From: JADJYF01 sp965278995
GTDB taxonomy: Bacteria > Pseudomonadota > Gammaproteobacteria > Ga0077536
NCBI GenBank assembly: GCA_965278995.1
Contig: OZ257136.1
Span: 496,001-560,000, forward strand
Direction: 5' to 3'
Length of the DNA: 64,000 bases
The stretch's first letter is position 1. Each line of letters opens with the position of its first letter. Shown here piece after piece: positions 20,801-28,031 of the stretch. The notes under the pieces were generated by a model. That model was not told the origin of the DNA. It made no database searches and saw only the letters and a program-made list of their open reading frames with translations. The position numbers and the translations under genes were made by a program.

Positions 20801-23800
20801 CCAAAGTTGGCGCGAATGACCTGGCGCTCACCGCCGGCACGAGTATCGGTGCCGGCGCTGGCAGCCCCGTGCGAGTCGCCATCAGCGGCGGCGGCGGCCT
20901 GCGCGCGAGCGCGGCGAACGACATCGCTGTCAGCTCGGCTGGCGCGTTGCGCGTGAACCGGCTAGAAACCGGGGCAGCCGCCAACACGGTCGACGTCCGC
21001 ACCACAACCAGTGGCGCGTTGACGATGACCGGCACCGCCGGCTATGTCTTGCTGACCACAGACAGCATGACTCTGGGTTCCGCCGGCGATGTCGTATTCG
21101 ACTCTACGGCGCTGACGGTCGCGTCATTGGACATCCTGTTCGGCCAGAGCACCGCTGGCACGGTCGACTTCAATGTGGCTGTCGTTGCACCGTTATTCGA
21201 CATTCTCGGCGGTGCGAGCAGCGACACCATCGACACCTCGACGCTCGTCGGCGATCTGATTTTCACCATCACCAACGCGAACGAGGGCGCCATCAGCGGC
21301 GCTGGCCTGACGGTCGACACATTCACGAGCGTGGAGAACATCATCGCGAGGACGGGCGGTAGCGATGAACTCGTCAACAGCAGCGGTCTGGACGCGAACT
21401 TTGTGCTCACTGGCAGTCAGCAGGGCACCGTCGGCAACCTGTTGGGCGGCGGGTGGCAAGGCATCGATATTCTGCGCGGACGCACCGGCGGATCGGATTC
21501 CGTCGGCGTGGGGCCGCTCGTCGCCAGCCCCACCCAATTCGTGCTGACCGGTTTGAATCAGGGTACGGCCACCAATGCCGGCCTTTCCGCGAGCTGGATC
21601 TGGACCGCTATCGAGAATATCTCCGGGACCTCGAACGTGGGCGTAACGGGCGACAGCCTCGCCGGTGGCGATGAATATACGATCAGCGGCGCCAATATCG
21701 GGATCACGCCGGACGTCAACCTGGCCGGCAACCGTATCACCGGCGTGTGGTCGTCCATCGACGTTCTGATCGGCACTGGCGGCAACGACACAGTGAACAT
21801 CGAGAATACCGGCTCGCTCAGCGGAACCATCACCGGTGCCGGTGGCAGCGATACGCTGACCTATGCCGGGCGTAACGACAGCGCGGTCTTCGTCACCTTG
21901 ACGACCGGCGCGAACTCGGCCGCCGCCTCGTTCGTCAACGGTGGTGCGGCTGGCGGAGTGCTTGGTTTCAGCACGTTCGTCGGCGGTAGCTCGGGCAGCG
22001 ACGATACGTTCACGGCACGCAATGAAACCACAAACTGGACGATCAACGGCGGCCCCGATGAGACACTCGCCGATGTGACCGGCAGCGCCACGTTCAGCGG
22101 TTTCGAATTCTTGCACGGCGGCAGCGCGGTCGATACGTTCTTTGTCACGGCCTCGACCAGCTTTGTAGAGATCCATGGCAATGGCGATGCCGATGTCTTC
22201 CACCTGCGCAACAACGCCATCCTGACCGCCAATCTTTTCGGTGAAACCGGCAACGATACGGTCTTCTTCGGGATCCAGAACACGGCCAGCAATTCATCGA
22301 TCCTGGTGGGCAGCATCAATCTGGGTGCGGACATCGATACGCTCGACATCTCCGGAACGGCGATCACGCTCGCTGGGGATCTGATCAGCGGTACGTTCGC
22401 CGGCGTGAATTCCCTGGTTGGCAACGGTGGTTCGCAGATCAACGGACAGGATGCAAACACATTCTGGCTCATTGACGGTCAGAACACCGGTCTTTTCGCC
22501 TCGACCATCGCCGATCTGTCGACTCCGGCGGCGCAGCGGTTTCTCAATTTCAGCATCCTCGGTGGCAGCCTGGCGGATACCTTTTTCTTCGCCCCCGGCG
22601 GTGTGATTACGGGCACTAACGGCAACGACGCGCAGATCGTGACCGTCACCTCGATAGTCAGCGGCGAGCAGACCGGCACGATCCGCGCTGGTGATGCCGT
22701 TGCCGGTATCGATGGTGGTGACGGAATCGATGTGCTCGTCGGAAGCCCGGGGAATGATACTTTCGATTTCGACGTCTCTATCATCACAGGCGAAGCTACC
22801 GTCGAAATTACAGTGGGGGCGAATACGACCGCCCTGACCGATATCGAAAATATCGACAGCTCCAGCGCTCTGTCCGGCGGCGGCATCTTGGCCGATACCG
22901 GTGCCGACATCTTCAATCTTGGCAGCGTGACGTGGGGCGGCTTCATCAAGGGCGGCGGCGGCAGCGACACGCTGAACGTCGACGGCGGCGTCACCGCGAC
23001 GATCAGCGCGATAACAGGGCTGGGCATGACCAGCGCTGTCAACAGCTTCACCGGGACCGATGGTTTCAGCGAAATCGAGGTCCTCAATACCGGTGGTGGC
23101 AACGACACCATCACGCTGACCGGGGTGGCGCCGACTGCCAATAACGGCTTGGTGACGCTCAATCTCGGCGGCGGCCCTGCTGACTCGCTCAACGCGAGTT
23201 ACGCCGTCGAATGGCTGCTGACGACCAATGGCGCCGGGCTGCTCCGTGCGCCGGGCAGCACGACGACCAGCGTGGCCTTCGCCGGGGTCGAAAACCTCGC
23301 TTCGTCGGTGTCCGCTGTGCTGCGCCTTCCGACTACGGCGCCGGGCGCCTCGATCGAGGGCACGTTCTCTGCGCCGACAATGCAGCTCGCCGCCGGCAAT
23401 GCCAACGCTGGCGCAAACGGACTGCGCCTTGCCGGTCTGAACGGTGCGCCCGTCGCCGTCACCAGCGCCGGCAGCCTCAACTTGCAATCCGCCGGCGAAA
23501 TCAGCATCGCTGGTAGCCTCGCGACGACCGATCTGACGCTCAATTCCGGCGCGGCCATCGGCATCACCGGCGGCGTCACGGCGGCAAATGCGAGCCTGAC
23601 CGCGGCCACCGGTATCAGCATCGGTGGCAATCTGACCGCAGCGAATTCGACGCTGTCAGCCGGCGGCACGATCAGTGTCGTTGGCGATTTGACGTCGGGT
23701 AGCGTCAGCTTGGCTGCGAATGGCGGCATTGCGGTCGGTGGTAGTGTGAACGCGACCGGCAATTTCACCTCTAGTGCCGGCGGCAGTGCGTCCTTCAACG

Positions 23801-25503
23801 CGGTGACCACATCCGGCAACCAGTCCTACGCAGGCTCGACCACCTTCAGAGGCAATCTGAGCGGCGCGAACCTCGTTTTCAACGGCGTAACGTCGATTTC
23901 CGGCAATGTCGCCATGACGTCCTCGACCAACTTGTTCGATTTCCTCGCGCCGGTGACCTCGGGTTCAAGCGATGTGCTCAGCATCGTACCTATCGCGAGC
24001 AACGGCAGAGGTGTCGATATCGTGATCAACACGACCGGTGCCGGCACAGTCGGCCATATCGCATCGAACATGTTTGTTGGTTTCAACGGCACGCTCGCGA
24101 TTGGCGGACTGTTCACCCCGAACCCGCTGACGCCGGGCGATATCTTGAGCGGCGAGATTTCCTCGGCGACGGCCGATCACATCAGCGTCGAAGAGAACTT
24201 GTTGACCAGTGGCAACCTGTTGCTGATTGGTAGCGCGCTCGAGTTTGCATCGGGCATCGAGGTTGCTGCCGGTGCTGCGGGTGAAGGAACGATTGCGGTG
24301 CTGTCACTCGGCAATTCGATCCTCGCCAACAATGACGGCGCGACCGACGGCGCCGCGCTCGGCAACATCGAAGGGCCGCTGAGCGGCGAGACCAAGTTCA
24401 CTGGAGGTCGCACGCTATTGGCGGCTACCGGCGAATTGCTGAATGCCGGTAACTTGATCATGAACATGCGCGGCGGTGAAGTACTCGTCGCACAAGGGGC
24501 GGCGGCAGCCAACCAGCAGGTCAATTTCAGTGTGCTGTCGAACGCCTCGACGGACAATCAAAACAACGCCACCGATACCGAGCTCTTGATTTCGGTTGCG
24601 CAGCTGGCCGGTTTCACCAACAACGCGGCCGCCCTGTTCCAGAACGCTCGCGTCTTCTTCCCCAATCCGGCCGCCATCCTCACCATTCTGCAGGCGGTGT
24701 CGTTCGTCGACGCTTCGCTGTTCGAGGAAGACCTCTCGCTGTTCGGCGTCATCGGCAACGGTATCGCACTGTCGCTCGACCAGTGCGAGGACGCCGAGGG
24801 ATGCGCGCCCAGTGTCACCGAAGAAGAATTGAAAGCGTTGATCGACAAACTGAACGAACGGATTTCGCGCCTGGAGGGACTCGTCCAGTCTGGCCAGATG
24901 CCAGGCAGCGAAGCAGAACCGCTGCTCGCCGGTTATCGCAAGGAACTGCAGAACTTCCTCGCCTACCAGCAGGATCTCGCGGCCTACAATGCGCGCCAGG
25001 AAAGCGATGAATTCGGTGACGATTCAGGTGACGAATTCGAAGACGTTTTCGAAGCCGAGGAAGCGCTCGAGCCGGCCGACGCCGGCGCTGCACCGGCCGC
25101 GGAGCAGCCCGAAGCATTGCCCGAGTTCGACGAAGCCGAAGAGCCGTTTGCGCCGATAGACGAACCTGCCGAAAACGCTGCGCCAGCCGACGAGCCGGCT
25201 CCTGCGGAGGAAGATTTCGAGGAACTCGACGAAGCGGTCGAACCGGCGGTCGATGAGCCCGCTGCAGCGCCTGCTCCGGCACCGGCGCCGGAAGACAACA
25301 GCGAACCGAACTTCGACGAGGGCGACGACGAGTTCGAAGAACTCGAGGAGGAACTCGAACCGGAAATGGACCAGCTGATGTTGAATGAATTGTTGCAGCC
25401 GGGGAATGTCAATCAGTTGGCCGGAGCCGTCCGTGTCGATGGACACGGTGGCGTGGTCTGGGCGGGCGACGTGGTCTTGCCGTCCTTGCATCGGAGATAT
25501 TGA
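11827..25503 (+). CDS. Giant TpsA exoprotein (filamentous haemagglutinin-type) with autotransporter-associated beta repeats
   Basis: The product is 4558 residues from ATG 11827, which has AAGGGAG 7 nt upstream; the in-frame TTG/ATG at 11776/11779 lack this. An extended signal peptide ends near residue 46 (LTALAAP). A TPS secretion domain follows (about 47-300) with the NPNGVFF motif at 129. Residues about 620-2750 are many copies of the PATR-type repeat (LTKxGxGTLxLxGxNTYxGxTTVxAGTL pattern) normally found in type Va autotransporters. Residues about 2760-3850 are Gly/Asp/Asn-rich beta repeats (SDDTF, GGGNDTI). The C-terminus has a helical segment (about 4328-4394), an acidic Glu/Pro/Ala tract (about 4392-4518) and a short neutral tail; no barrel and no toxin domain is seen. 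It is probably a surface adhesin or matrix protein exported by the upstream TpsB. An internal duplication is listed separately. Confidence 0.93.
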   Translation: MVRHGSSTPARPELRALRLTPLTRAIQMALLPGLALGLPPLTALAAPTGGEVQAGAATITQSPSASLTTIQQATQRAAIDWQSFDVARHETVQFNQPNARASVLNRIGGQSPSQIFGQVKANGQVVLMNPNGVFFKPGAQVNVGSLIAGAMRIGVDDFMRGNYRLDALRGSEGRVVNEGRIEAAAGGDVTLVGQSVANTGVIVATAGKVNLVAGEQVTVDFDGDGLLRFAVDKAVVENAQALDDQVANSGQIMAEGGEVLITASAAENVFKNAINNQGLIKAGRIQSTGGKVMLVGMGPGASVLNTGQVDVSAASAADAGGSIGVQATHVVNSGTLRADGGAGDGGTVRLSAEQRNEQGAGAQVSAQSAAAKGGRVEVTGETVALNYNAEIDVSGATGGGEALVGGDYRGENSAVRNAQTTFVSRSARIAADANEDGDGGKVVVWANDTTRFHGAITARGGANSGNGGFVEVSGKESLSFRGSANTTAAHGQTGTLLLDPATLTITAAASGGEEASFLPTIDFDDDNAGGLNTVSWGAIDALVAATQIVLEASGLVTVNDVNVNIANVTTAGGVVLLDLTTGSLTLRSTGGNVVFANQGNVIRTEGGTINILAPFGTVTAGGFSTIGNAGNTAGNVNIVSATGGSIASVVTDNGGAGTGTLTLTVNAGTMTQFTGSSFSGSDTIVTKAGGGTLVLARANTHGGATTVSAGTLEVANAGGLGTVAAGTIVSDGAALVIDNVNIGAEILNIRGTGVSSGGALIGRGTAAQSQQIGLSANATITVETGGTLSLNTGANGGIDDGGGSFDLTKIGTGTLSLLGANTFDGSMTVSAGKLILGNATSLGPVTGGIAVANGAALEINNVAIGAEALSIQGTGISNGGALIGTGAGASFAGAVTLLGTTAVEVGSGAQLSMSGIINDGGNGFGLTKTGGGVLTLGGANSYSGATTVNGVGGTLRLGAANVISNASALVITAGSFDVNGNNDTVASLEGAGGTVTNSGAAATLTFGDGNDKTYSGSLTGTLALSKQGAGRQIFNGGGSSYTGAVAVTAGTLEAANASALGTSAGGVTVSDGAALAINGVAIGAEAVSLQGTGVGSGGALVGLGTGASLSGAITLDAATQITVGSGADLTLSGAIDEAGVTAFDLTKTGVGRLVLSGANAAFDGAMTVSAGTLALGNATALGTVTGTTTVASGATLEVNAAIALAEGLTIEGTGVGTNGALTSATTGSFAGAVTLAGTTTVGGAGALTVSGAVDDGLGTFGLSKVGTGSVRLSGANAYDGTVDINAGTLIAANATALGDIAGGVTVADGATLVVDNATIGAEALTITGNGFTSAGALQGVNAAVYGGGITLTGTTAIGGPGTLTLNGIITDGLGTFGISLISGGTVELGAANDYDGATTVNGSGGTLRLGAAGSIKDSSALIITAGTFDVNGNNDTVASLEGAGGTVTNSGAAATLTFGDGNDKTYSGSLTGTLALSKQGAGRQIFNGGGSSYTGAVAVAAGTLEAANASALGTSAGGVTVSDGAALAINGVAIGAEAVSLQGTGVGSGGALVGLGTGASLSGAITLDAATQITVGSGADLTLSGAIDEAGVTAFDLTKTGVGRLVLSGANAAFDGAMTVSAGTLALGNATALGTVTGATTVASGATLEVNAAIALAEGLTIEGTGVGTNGALTSATTGSFAGAVTLAGTTTVGGAGTLTLNGALTDGGGVFGLGKVGDGTVILSVANTYDGTTTVSNGVLRVSDAAGLGAAGGGLGVDGTTVTSGGTLELAFNGTTAEQLSLTGTGEGGTNGALRGTNTTGSTVTGTVDLAGAGATIDVSPLAGLLTLNGVVSGSALTKTGPGTLVLNGPGANTYAGTTTVSAGRVRVEKAAGLGAATPGVANVGVNGTSVAAGAVLELAIAGGASLSEALSIVGVNLTTGSLVQSTASTTTLTGGISLAGNATVDVALGTLEVATNPITGAFTLTKIGNGTLFLNVAGSTASLDIDAGTFSAGAGALNDTTNLDILTGTTFNLNGVNHTIATLSGGGTVTNDVTGASNNTAILTIGGSGTATFTGTLTDSAAAGQDDRLALSRIGTGTQIFSSAVTGDFSGSVSVTGGTFLARSLGSFGNAASATDVSANGTLELDLTGSVTELLTLASGGAAPALLYSNAGTATIDSNVTLAGDANISVSNVAGVLTIGAGIAESGGARALTKLGAGRLNLSIGNAYTGATNVNAGTLAIGALNVLNPLSTLNVLSGAIFDLNGNSQEIAVISGAGTITNQGGAASTLVVSGTGAMTFDGILSDGAAVLNLEKTAGGDLRLNGDSSYDGTTTVTAGEITVGHIRALGSTVGQTIVNAPGQLDIAVGGAINEALELAGMLVHSAVGLTTLNGGITLNAESTIDVSNSGTLSVATLGIGGPHTLNKIGGGVLQFAVAGNTYSGLTRINAGTLLTTATNALINSSGIDLNATGKLDLGGTNQQVTNIDSESTTEITNSVVGVATLSVTGSGTVAGRLTDGVANGADLALSKAGVGGTLELANASNTFSGATQLAGSGVLRAAAGVNNVIQSSSGLSLLGTAEFQLNGTSQQVGTLNGVSTARVEGSGTLVVNGAGTYAGLLGGGLNLVKSGSGVFALSNGGNNFSGTASVTGGTLRTDDVNVLSGSVSLTVSGAGIFALNGQDQSISMLLGNGTITNANAAGATLTVNSLLAGPSNFTGSMQDGAGGGALNLQKLGAGVLQLGGNNTYSGNTFVSAGTLQAATSNTAFSANSDFTINGPATLDVNDLSVTVDSLSAIVGTLDLGAGSLAARNDISLTGVSAVTFAGSGNQSIVAGTLPNAAATLVLPGLTKSANGNLTLTAPAGVTIVGSVQVDNGNLTITNDYTVSGDLVAQRGNVTLTGGTGVMNGGVTQRIDAGSITTGTLALGAVTKNGGGGLTLGGTTAITAAGTVLAATGDLVIEDNLTSSVGGTALQSSGNIIFQGSGASVFSAAALQTVDASGSITTPNGATLTKVGANDLALTAGTSIGAGAGSPVRVAISGGGGLRASAANDIAVSSAGALRVNRLETGAAANTVDVRTTTSGALTMTGTAGYVLLTTDSMTLGSAGDVVFDSTALTVASLDILFGQSTAGTVDFNVAVVAPLFDILGGASSDTIDTSTLVGDLIFTITNANEGAISGAGLTVDTFTSVENIIARTGGSDELVNSSGLDANFVLTGSQQGTVGNLLGGGWQGIDILRGRTGGSDSVGVGPLVASPTQFVLTGLNQGTATNAGLSASWIWTAIENISGTSNVGVTGDSLAGGDEYTISGANIGITPDVNLAGNRITGVWSSIDVLIGTGGNDTVNIENTGSLSGTITGAGGSDTLTYAGRNDSAVFVTLTTGANSAAASFVNGGAAGGVLGFSTFVGGSSGSDDTFTARNETTNWTINGGPDETLADVTGSATFSGFEFLHGGSAVDTFFVTASTSFVEIHGNGDADVFHLRNNAILTANLFGETGNDTVFFGIQNTASNSSILVGSINLGADIDTLDISGTAITLAGDLISGTFAGVNSLVGNGGSQINGQDANTFWLIDGQNTGLFASTIADLSTPAAQRFLNFSILGGSLADTFFFAPGGVITGTNGNDAQIVTVTSIVSGEQTGTIRAGDAVAGIDGGDGIDVLVGSPGNDTFDFDVSIITGEATVEITVGANTTALTDIENIDSSSALSGGGILADTGADIFNLGSVTWGGFIKGGGGSDTLNVDGGVTATISAITGLGMTSAVNSFTGTDGFSEIEVLNTGGGNDTITLTGVAPTANNGLVTLNLGGGPADSLNASYAVEWLLTTNGAGLLRAPGSTTTSVAFAGVENLASSVSAVLRLPTTAPGASIEGTFSAPTMQLAAGNANAGANGLRLAGLNGAPVAVTSAGSLNLQSAGEISIAGSLATTDLTLNSGAAIGITGGVTAANASLTAATGISIGGNLTAANSTLSAGGTISVVGDLTSGSVSLAANGGIAVGGSVNATGNFTSSAGGSASFNAVTTSGNQSYAGSTTFRGNLSGANLVFNGVTSISGNVAMTSSTNLFDFLAPVTSGSSDVLSIVPIASNGRGVDIVINTTGAGTVGHIASNMFVGFNGTLAIGGLFTPNPLTPGDILSGEISSATADHISVEENLLTSGNLLLIGSALEFASGIEVAAGAAGEGTIAVLSLGNSILANNDGATDGAALGNIEGPLSGETKFTGGRTLLAATGELLNAGNLIMNMRGGEVLVAQGAAAANQQVNFSVLSNASTDNQNNATDTELLISVAQLAGFTNNAAALFQNARVFFPNPAAILTILQAVSFVDASLFEEDLSLFGVIGNGIALSLDQCEDAEGCAPSVTEEELKALIDKLNERISRLEGLVQSGQMPGSEAEPLLAGYRKELQNFLAYQQDLAAYNARQESDEFGDDSGDEFEDVFEAEEALEPADAGAAPAAEQPEALPEFDEAEEPFAPIDEPAENAAPADEPAPAEEDFEELDEAVEPAVDEPAAAPAPAPAPEDNSEPNFDEGDDEFEELEEELEPEMDQLMLNELLQPGNVNQLAGAVRVDGHGGVVWAGDVVLPSLHRRY
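14735..15560 (+). repeat. Copy 1 of 0.83 kb near-identical direct repeat inside tpsA
   Basis: This copy aligns to 16091-16916 at a constant offset of 1356 bp. By eye there are 9 differences in about 826 bp. The unit encodes about 275 residues (VNGNNDTVASLEGAGG through LTSATTGSFAGAV). 1356 is divisible by three, so the frame is kept. Confidence 0.92.
16091..16916 (+). repeat. Copy 2 of 0.83 kb near-identical direct repeat inside tpsA
   Basis: This is the second copy of the unit at 14735-15560. Five of the nine differences cluster within about 45 bp near 16537-16585, as expected from a short gene-conversion tract or from divergence before partial homogenisation. Similarity ends abruptly at about 16916. 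Confidence 0.92.
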
Positions 25504-25505
25504 GC

Positions 25506-26270
25506 ATGAGTATGCCGGCGCTGCCGATGTTCTATCGCAATGTCGTCGCGGTCAGCCGCGAGCGGCATAAGGACTGGTATATCGACGGCGAGCAGGGCTA
25601 TTCCTTCGCCGCCAGCACCAACTCGGTCTATGTCGTCGCTTCGGAATTCGCCGCTGCTGCGCGCGAGTACGCCATCGTGTTTGCGCGTGAAGCGCAAGGC
25701 CAGCCCATTCCCGCCGTACTGCTCGGCCTGCAACGGGATCAGAATCTGGTGGTCGATGCGCAGGGGCGCTGGTCTGGCGATTATGTGCCGGCGTATGTGC
25801 GACGTTACCCGTTCATCCTGGCTGCTGCACCCGATGCCGGCGATCAGTTCACCGTGTGCATCGACGAAGCTTATTCCGGTTTCAATACGGCTCGTGAAGG
25901 CGAACGCCTGGTCGCCGACGACGGTACGCAAGGCGAATTGCTGGCGCGCTCAGTTCAGTTTCTGCAGGAATTCCATCAGCACACGCTGGTCACCGGCGCG
26001 TTTTGTCAGGCGCTCGACAGCCTCGGTCTGCTCGATGCGATGCAGGCGGAAATCGCGTTGAACAGTGGCCCCAAGTTCACGCTCACCGGTTTGTTCTGTG
26101 TCACTCCGGCGCGGCTCGCGGCGCTGTCTGGCGAACAGTTGAAAAGCCTGCTCGATCAGGGGTATCTGGATTTGATTTATCGCCATCTTCATTCGTTGAA
26201 CAACATCGATAAACTCATGCAGCGCGCCCAGAAGGGGCTCGGACAGTCAGTAGCGAGCGCAGCGACCTGA
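25506..26270 (+). CDS. SapC-family protein
   Basis: The protein has 254 residues from ATG 25506, with GGAG 9 nt upstream; another in-frame ATG follows at 25512. The N-terminal YRNVVAVSRERHKDW motif, the central YVPAYVRRYPF segment and the C-terminal ALSGEQLKSLLDQGYLDLIYRHLHSL helix are hallmarks of the SapC family, named after an S-layer-associated gene of Campylobacter; the biochemical role is not established. No signal peptide or membrane helix is visible, so it is probably cytoplasmic. The start lies two bases after the tpsA stop, so its translation is likely coupled to tpsA. That points to a role linked to the exoprotein. Confidence 0.88.
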   Translation: MSMPALPMFYRNVVAVSRERHKDWYIDGEQGYSFAASTNSVYVVASEFAAAAREYAIVFAREAQGQPIPAVLLGLQRDQNLVVDAQGRWSGDYVPAYVRRYPFILAAAPDAGDQFTVCIDEAYSGFNTAREGERLVADDGTQGELLARSVQFLQEFHQHTLVTGAFCQALDSLGLLDAMQAEIALNSGPKFTLTGLFCVTPARLAALSGEQLKSLLDQGYLDLIYRHLHSLNNIDKLMQRAQKGLGQSVASAAT

Positions 26271-26271
26271 C

Positions 26272-26559
26272 ATGCGCGTCAATCCGCGTTCAATGGACGT
26301 CGTTCCTGGCGCAACCAGGGCGCTCCCTGCTGCGGCACGCCGCATCAGCAGACATGATGAGGTTGCGGTCAGCAGCGACGAGCTCACTCCTATGCGGAGT
26401 GTGCGTACCGGTGCCGAACAGCATCGGTTGGCATTTCGCCACGATGCACGACGCGACGCAGTGACCCCCGCTGCGGCCATGCTGGCCGATCTGATCCACC
26501 GTATGGGCGGCGCGAATACGTCGGCGGCGCGCGGCGCCTACGTCAATCTGCGGGTCTGA
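26272..26559 (+). CDS. Small hypothetical protein downstream of SapC
   Basis: A 95-residue frame starts at ATG 26272, one base after the SapC stop, and ends 27 bp before the convergent Sel1 gene. It is basic and hydrophilic with no signal peptide; the last third (AAAMLADLIHRMGG) could form a helix. No family is recognised. The tight spacing supports it being real. The lack of a clear ribosome binding site argues for caution; it could be a chance frame. Confidence 0.4.
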   Translation: MRVNPRSMDVVPGATRALPAAARRISRHDEVAVSSDELTPMRSVRTGAEQHRLAFRHDARRDAVTPAAAMLADLIHRMGGANTSAARGAYVNLRV

Positions 26560-26586
26560 GACCGCAGCGCGCCAATTCTTAGCTGC

Positions 26587-27087
26587 TCACTGCGAACGCG
26601 CGGTGCTTTCGGGAATCTTGCCGAATTTGTTGATCAAGTCGCGCGATAGTTTTTCCGCTTCGACCTGCTCCGATTCAGACAGCTTGGATTTAGCCTGCTG
26701 CGTCGCGGTGACGCCTTTCGCATTGCCGAGGTGTGCGGCGACGCTGTACCAGCCATAGGCGTATTCCATGTCGCTCGGTACGCCTTCGCCAGCCTCGTAC
26801 AGCGCGCCCAAGCGATACTGGGCATCGGCCACGCCCTGCTCGGCGGCTTTCTGATACCACTGCGCAGCGATCTTGGCGTCTTTCGGCACACCCTGGCCAT
26901 CCGCATACATGCGCGCCAGGAAATACTGCGCGAAAGCGTGGTTGGAGGCTTCGGCCAGTGGGACGAACGTCTGCAGCGCTTCTGCATATTTGCCGGTCAT
27001 CAGCGCGACGACGCCATCATTGAAATCAGCGCGACTGTCTGGCGAAGCAAACAGCAGTACGAGGACGACAAGCAGGATTTTAGTCAT
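26587..27087 (-). CDS. Exported Sel1-like repeat protein
   Basis: The protein has 166 residues with a signal peptide at 1-20 (hydrophobic core, then SRADF). Three helical Sel1/TPR-like repeats follow: a partial one at about 28-50, then FAQYFLARMYADGQGVPKD and DAQYRLGALYEAGEGVPSD. The Gly-Val-Pro turns are typical of Sel1 repeats, which act as protein-binding scaffolds. GGAG lies 12 nt upstream of the ATG. It is transcribed away from the methyltransferase gene and converges on the SapC/small ORF unit. Likely periplasmic; the partner is unknown. Confidence 0.85.
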   Translation of the reverse strand: MTKILLVVLVLLFASPDSRADFNDGVVALMTGKYAEALQTFVPLAEASNHAFAQYFLARMYADGQGVPKDAKIAAQWYQKAAEQGVADAQYRLGALYEAGEGVPSDMEYAYGWYSVAAHLGNAKGVTATQQAKSKLSESEQVEAEKLSRDLINKFGKIPESTARSQ

Positions 27088-27314
27088 GTTGCGGCAGGCT
27101 CCGAAGTCGTTTCGACCGTTATGGCGGGCAGTGACGCGCGCCTGTCGAGCGCGGCAGTGTAGCCGAGTTCCAGCGGGTCGAGTACTGGAGACGACGACAA
27201 TCGCCGGCTCCCGAATAGCGGTTTATGTTTCCTGCACCCATGAACTTTGCTATTAATATCGATGACCTTAGCCAGATACTCCCTAGTGAAGTTCCTAGTT
27301 TTACTGCGCCCATC

Positions 27315-28031
27315 ATGAACAGCCGATCGCTGATCAACGTGGTGCGCTACGTCCTTGAAGACATCATTCCGCCGGCAATCCGCGATAGCTTCTTGGGCTA
27401 TGCGTTGAACTGGCTCTACTACCGTGGCAAGACGCAGTATCAAACTCACTTCCGACAGTCCGTACCAGGCATGACCAACGAAGCGTATGCAACCTATTAC
27501 CGAAGCTTCCCGGGATTGGATACACCAACCGACTGCGATGCAGAATGTCTCGAACGACTGCCGGCATTGGTGCTTGGCGGCACAATTCTGGACGTCGGCT
27601 GCGGTCGCGGTTTTGTCGCCGACCTGATGACGCGTGTAGTCGAGGCACAGGTCAGCGCAATCGATTTCGTGGTCAGCGACGAGGTCCGCGCGCGCTATCC
27701 TAAGGTGGCGTTTCACACGGGCCGCGTCGAAGCGCTGCCCTTTGCCGATCGCAGCTACGATACAGTTATCTGCACGCATACCCTGGAGCACATCGCTGAT
27801 TTACATGGTGCGATCCGAGAACTCCGGCGTGTGGCGGCGAAGCGGCTGATTATCGTTGTGCCACGCGAACGAGAAGCGTTGTACACATTCAATCTTCACA
27901 TCCACTTCTTTCCGTACGCGCATTCGTTTCTTAAGCACATGATGCCGCTGCCGGTGTTTCATCGTTGCGCCACCGTCGGTCGCGATATTCTTTATTACGA
28001 AGATTGCAAGGACACCCGGTCAGAGTCGTGA
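27315..28031 (+). CDS. Class I SAM-dependent methyltransferase
   Basis: The protein has 238 residues if started at ATG 27315. In-frame ATGs at 27225 and 27240 would add up to 30 residues, but that stretch is AT-rich with unusual codons and looks more like a promoter region, so the start is uncertain. The SAM-binding motif ILDVGCGRGF is clear, followed by VEALPFADRSYDTVICTHTLEH, the Methyltransf_11 motif II/III region. The C-terminal part is rich in aromatic and His residues. The substrate cannot be deduced. It overlaps the next gene by one base, so the two are co-translated, suggesting modification of a glycan or lipid-linked precursor. Base composition is lower in GC than the neighbours. Confidence 0.82.
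   Translation: MNSRSLINVVRYVLEDIIPPAIRDSFLGYALNWLYYRGKTQYQTHFRQSVPGMTNEAYATYYRSFPGLDTPTDCDAECLERLPALVLGGTILDVGCGRGFVADLMTRVVEAQVSAIDFVVSDEVRARYPKVAFHTGRVEALPFADRSYDTVICTHTLEHIADLHGAIRELRRVAAKRLIIVVPREREALYTFNLHIHFFPYAHSFLKHMMPLPVFHRCATVGRDILYYEDCKDTRSES

Noticed and set aside
11773..24200. Many long minus-strand frames opposite tpsA, up to about 500 codons
   Set aside because: They are antisense shadows of a GC-rich repetitive gene; similar shadows repeat wherever the tpsA repeats do.
11827..25503. Contact-dependent inhibition (CdiA-type) toxin
   Set aside because: No VENN-type motif, C-terminal toxin domain or small immunity gene follows; the C-terminus is an acidic tail and the next gene is SapC.
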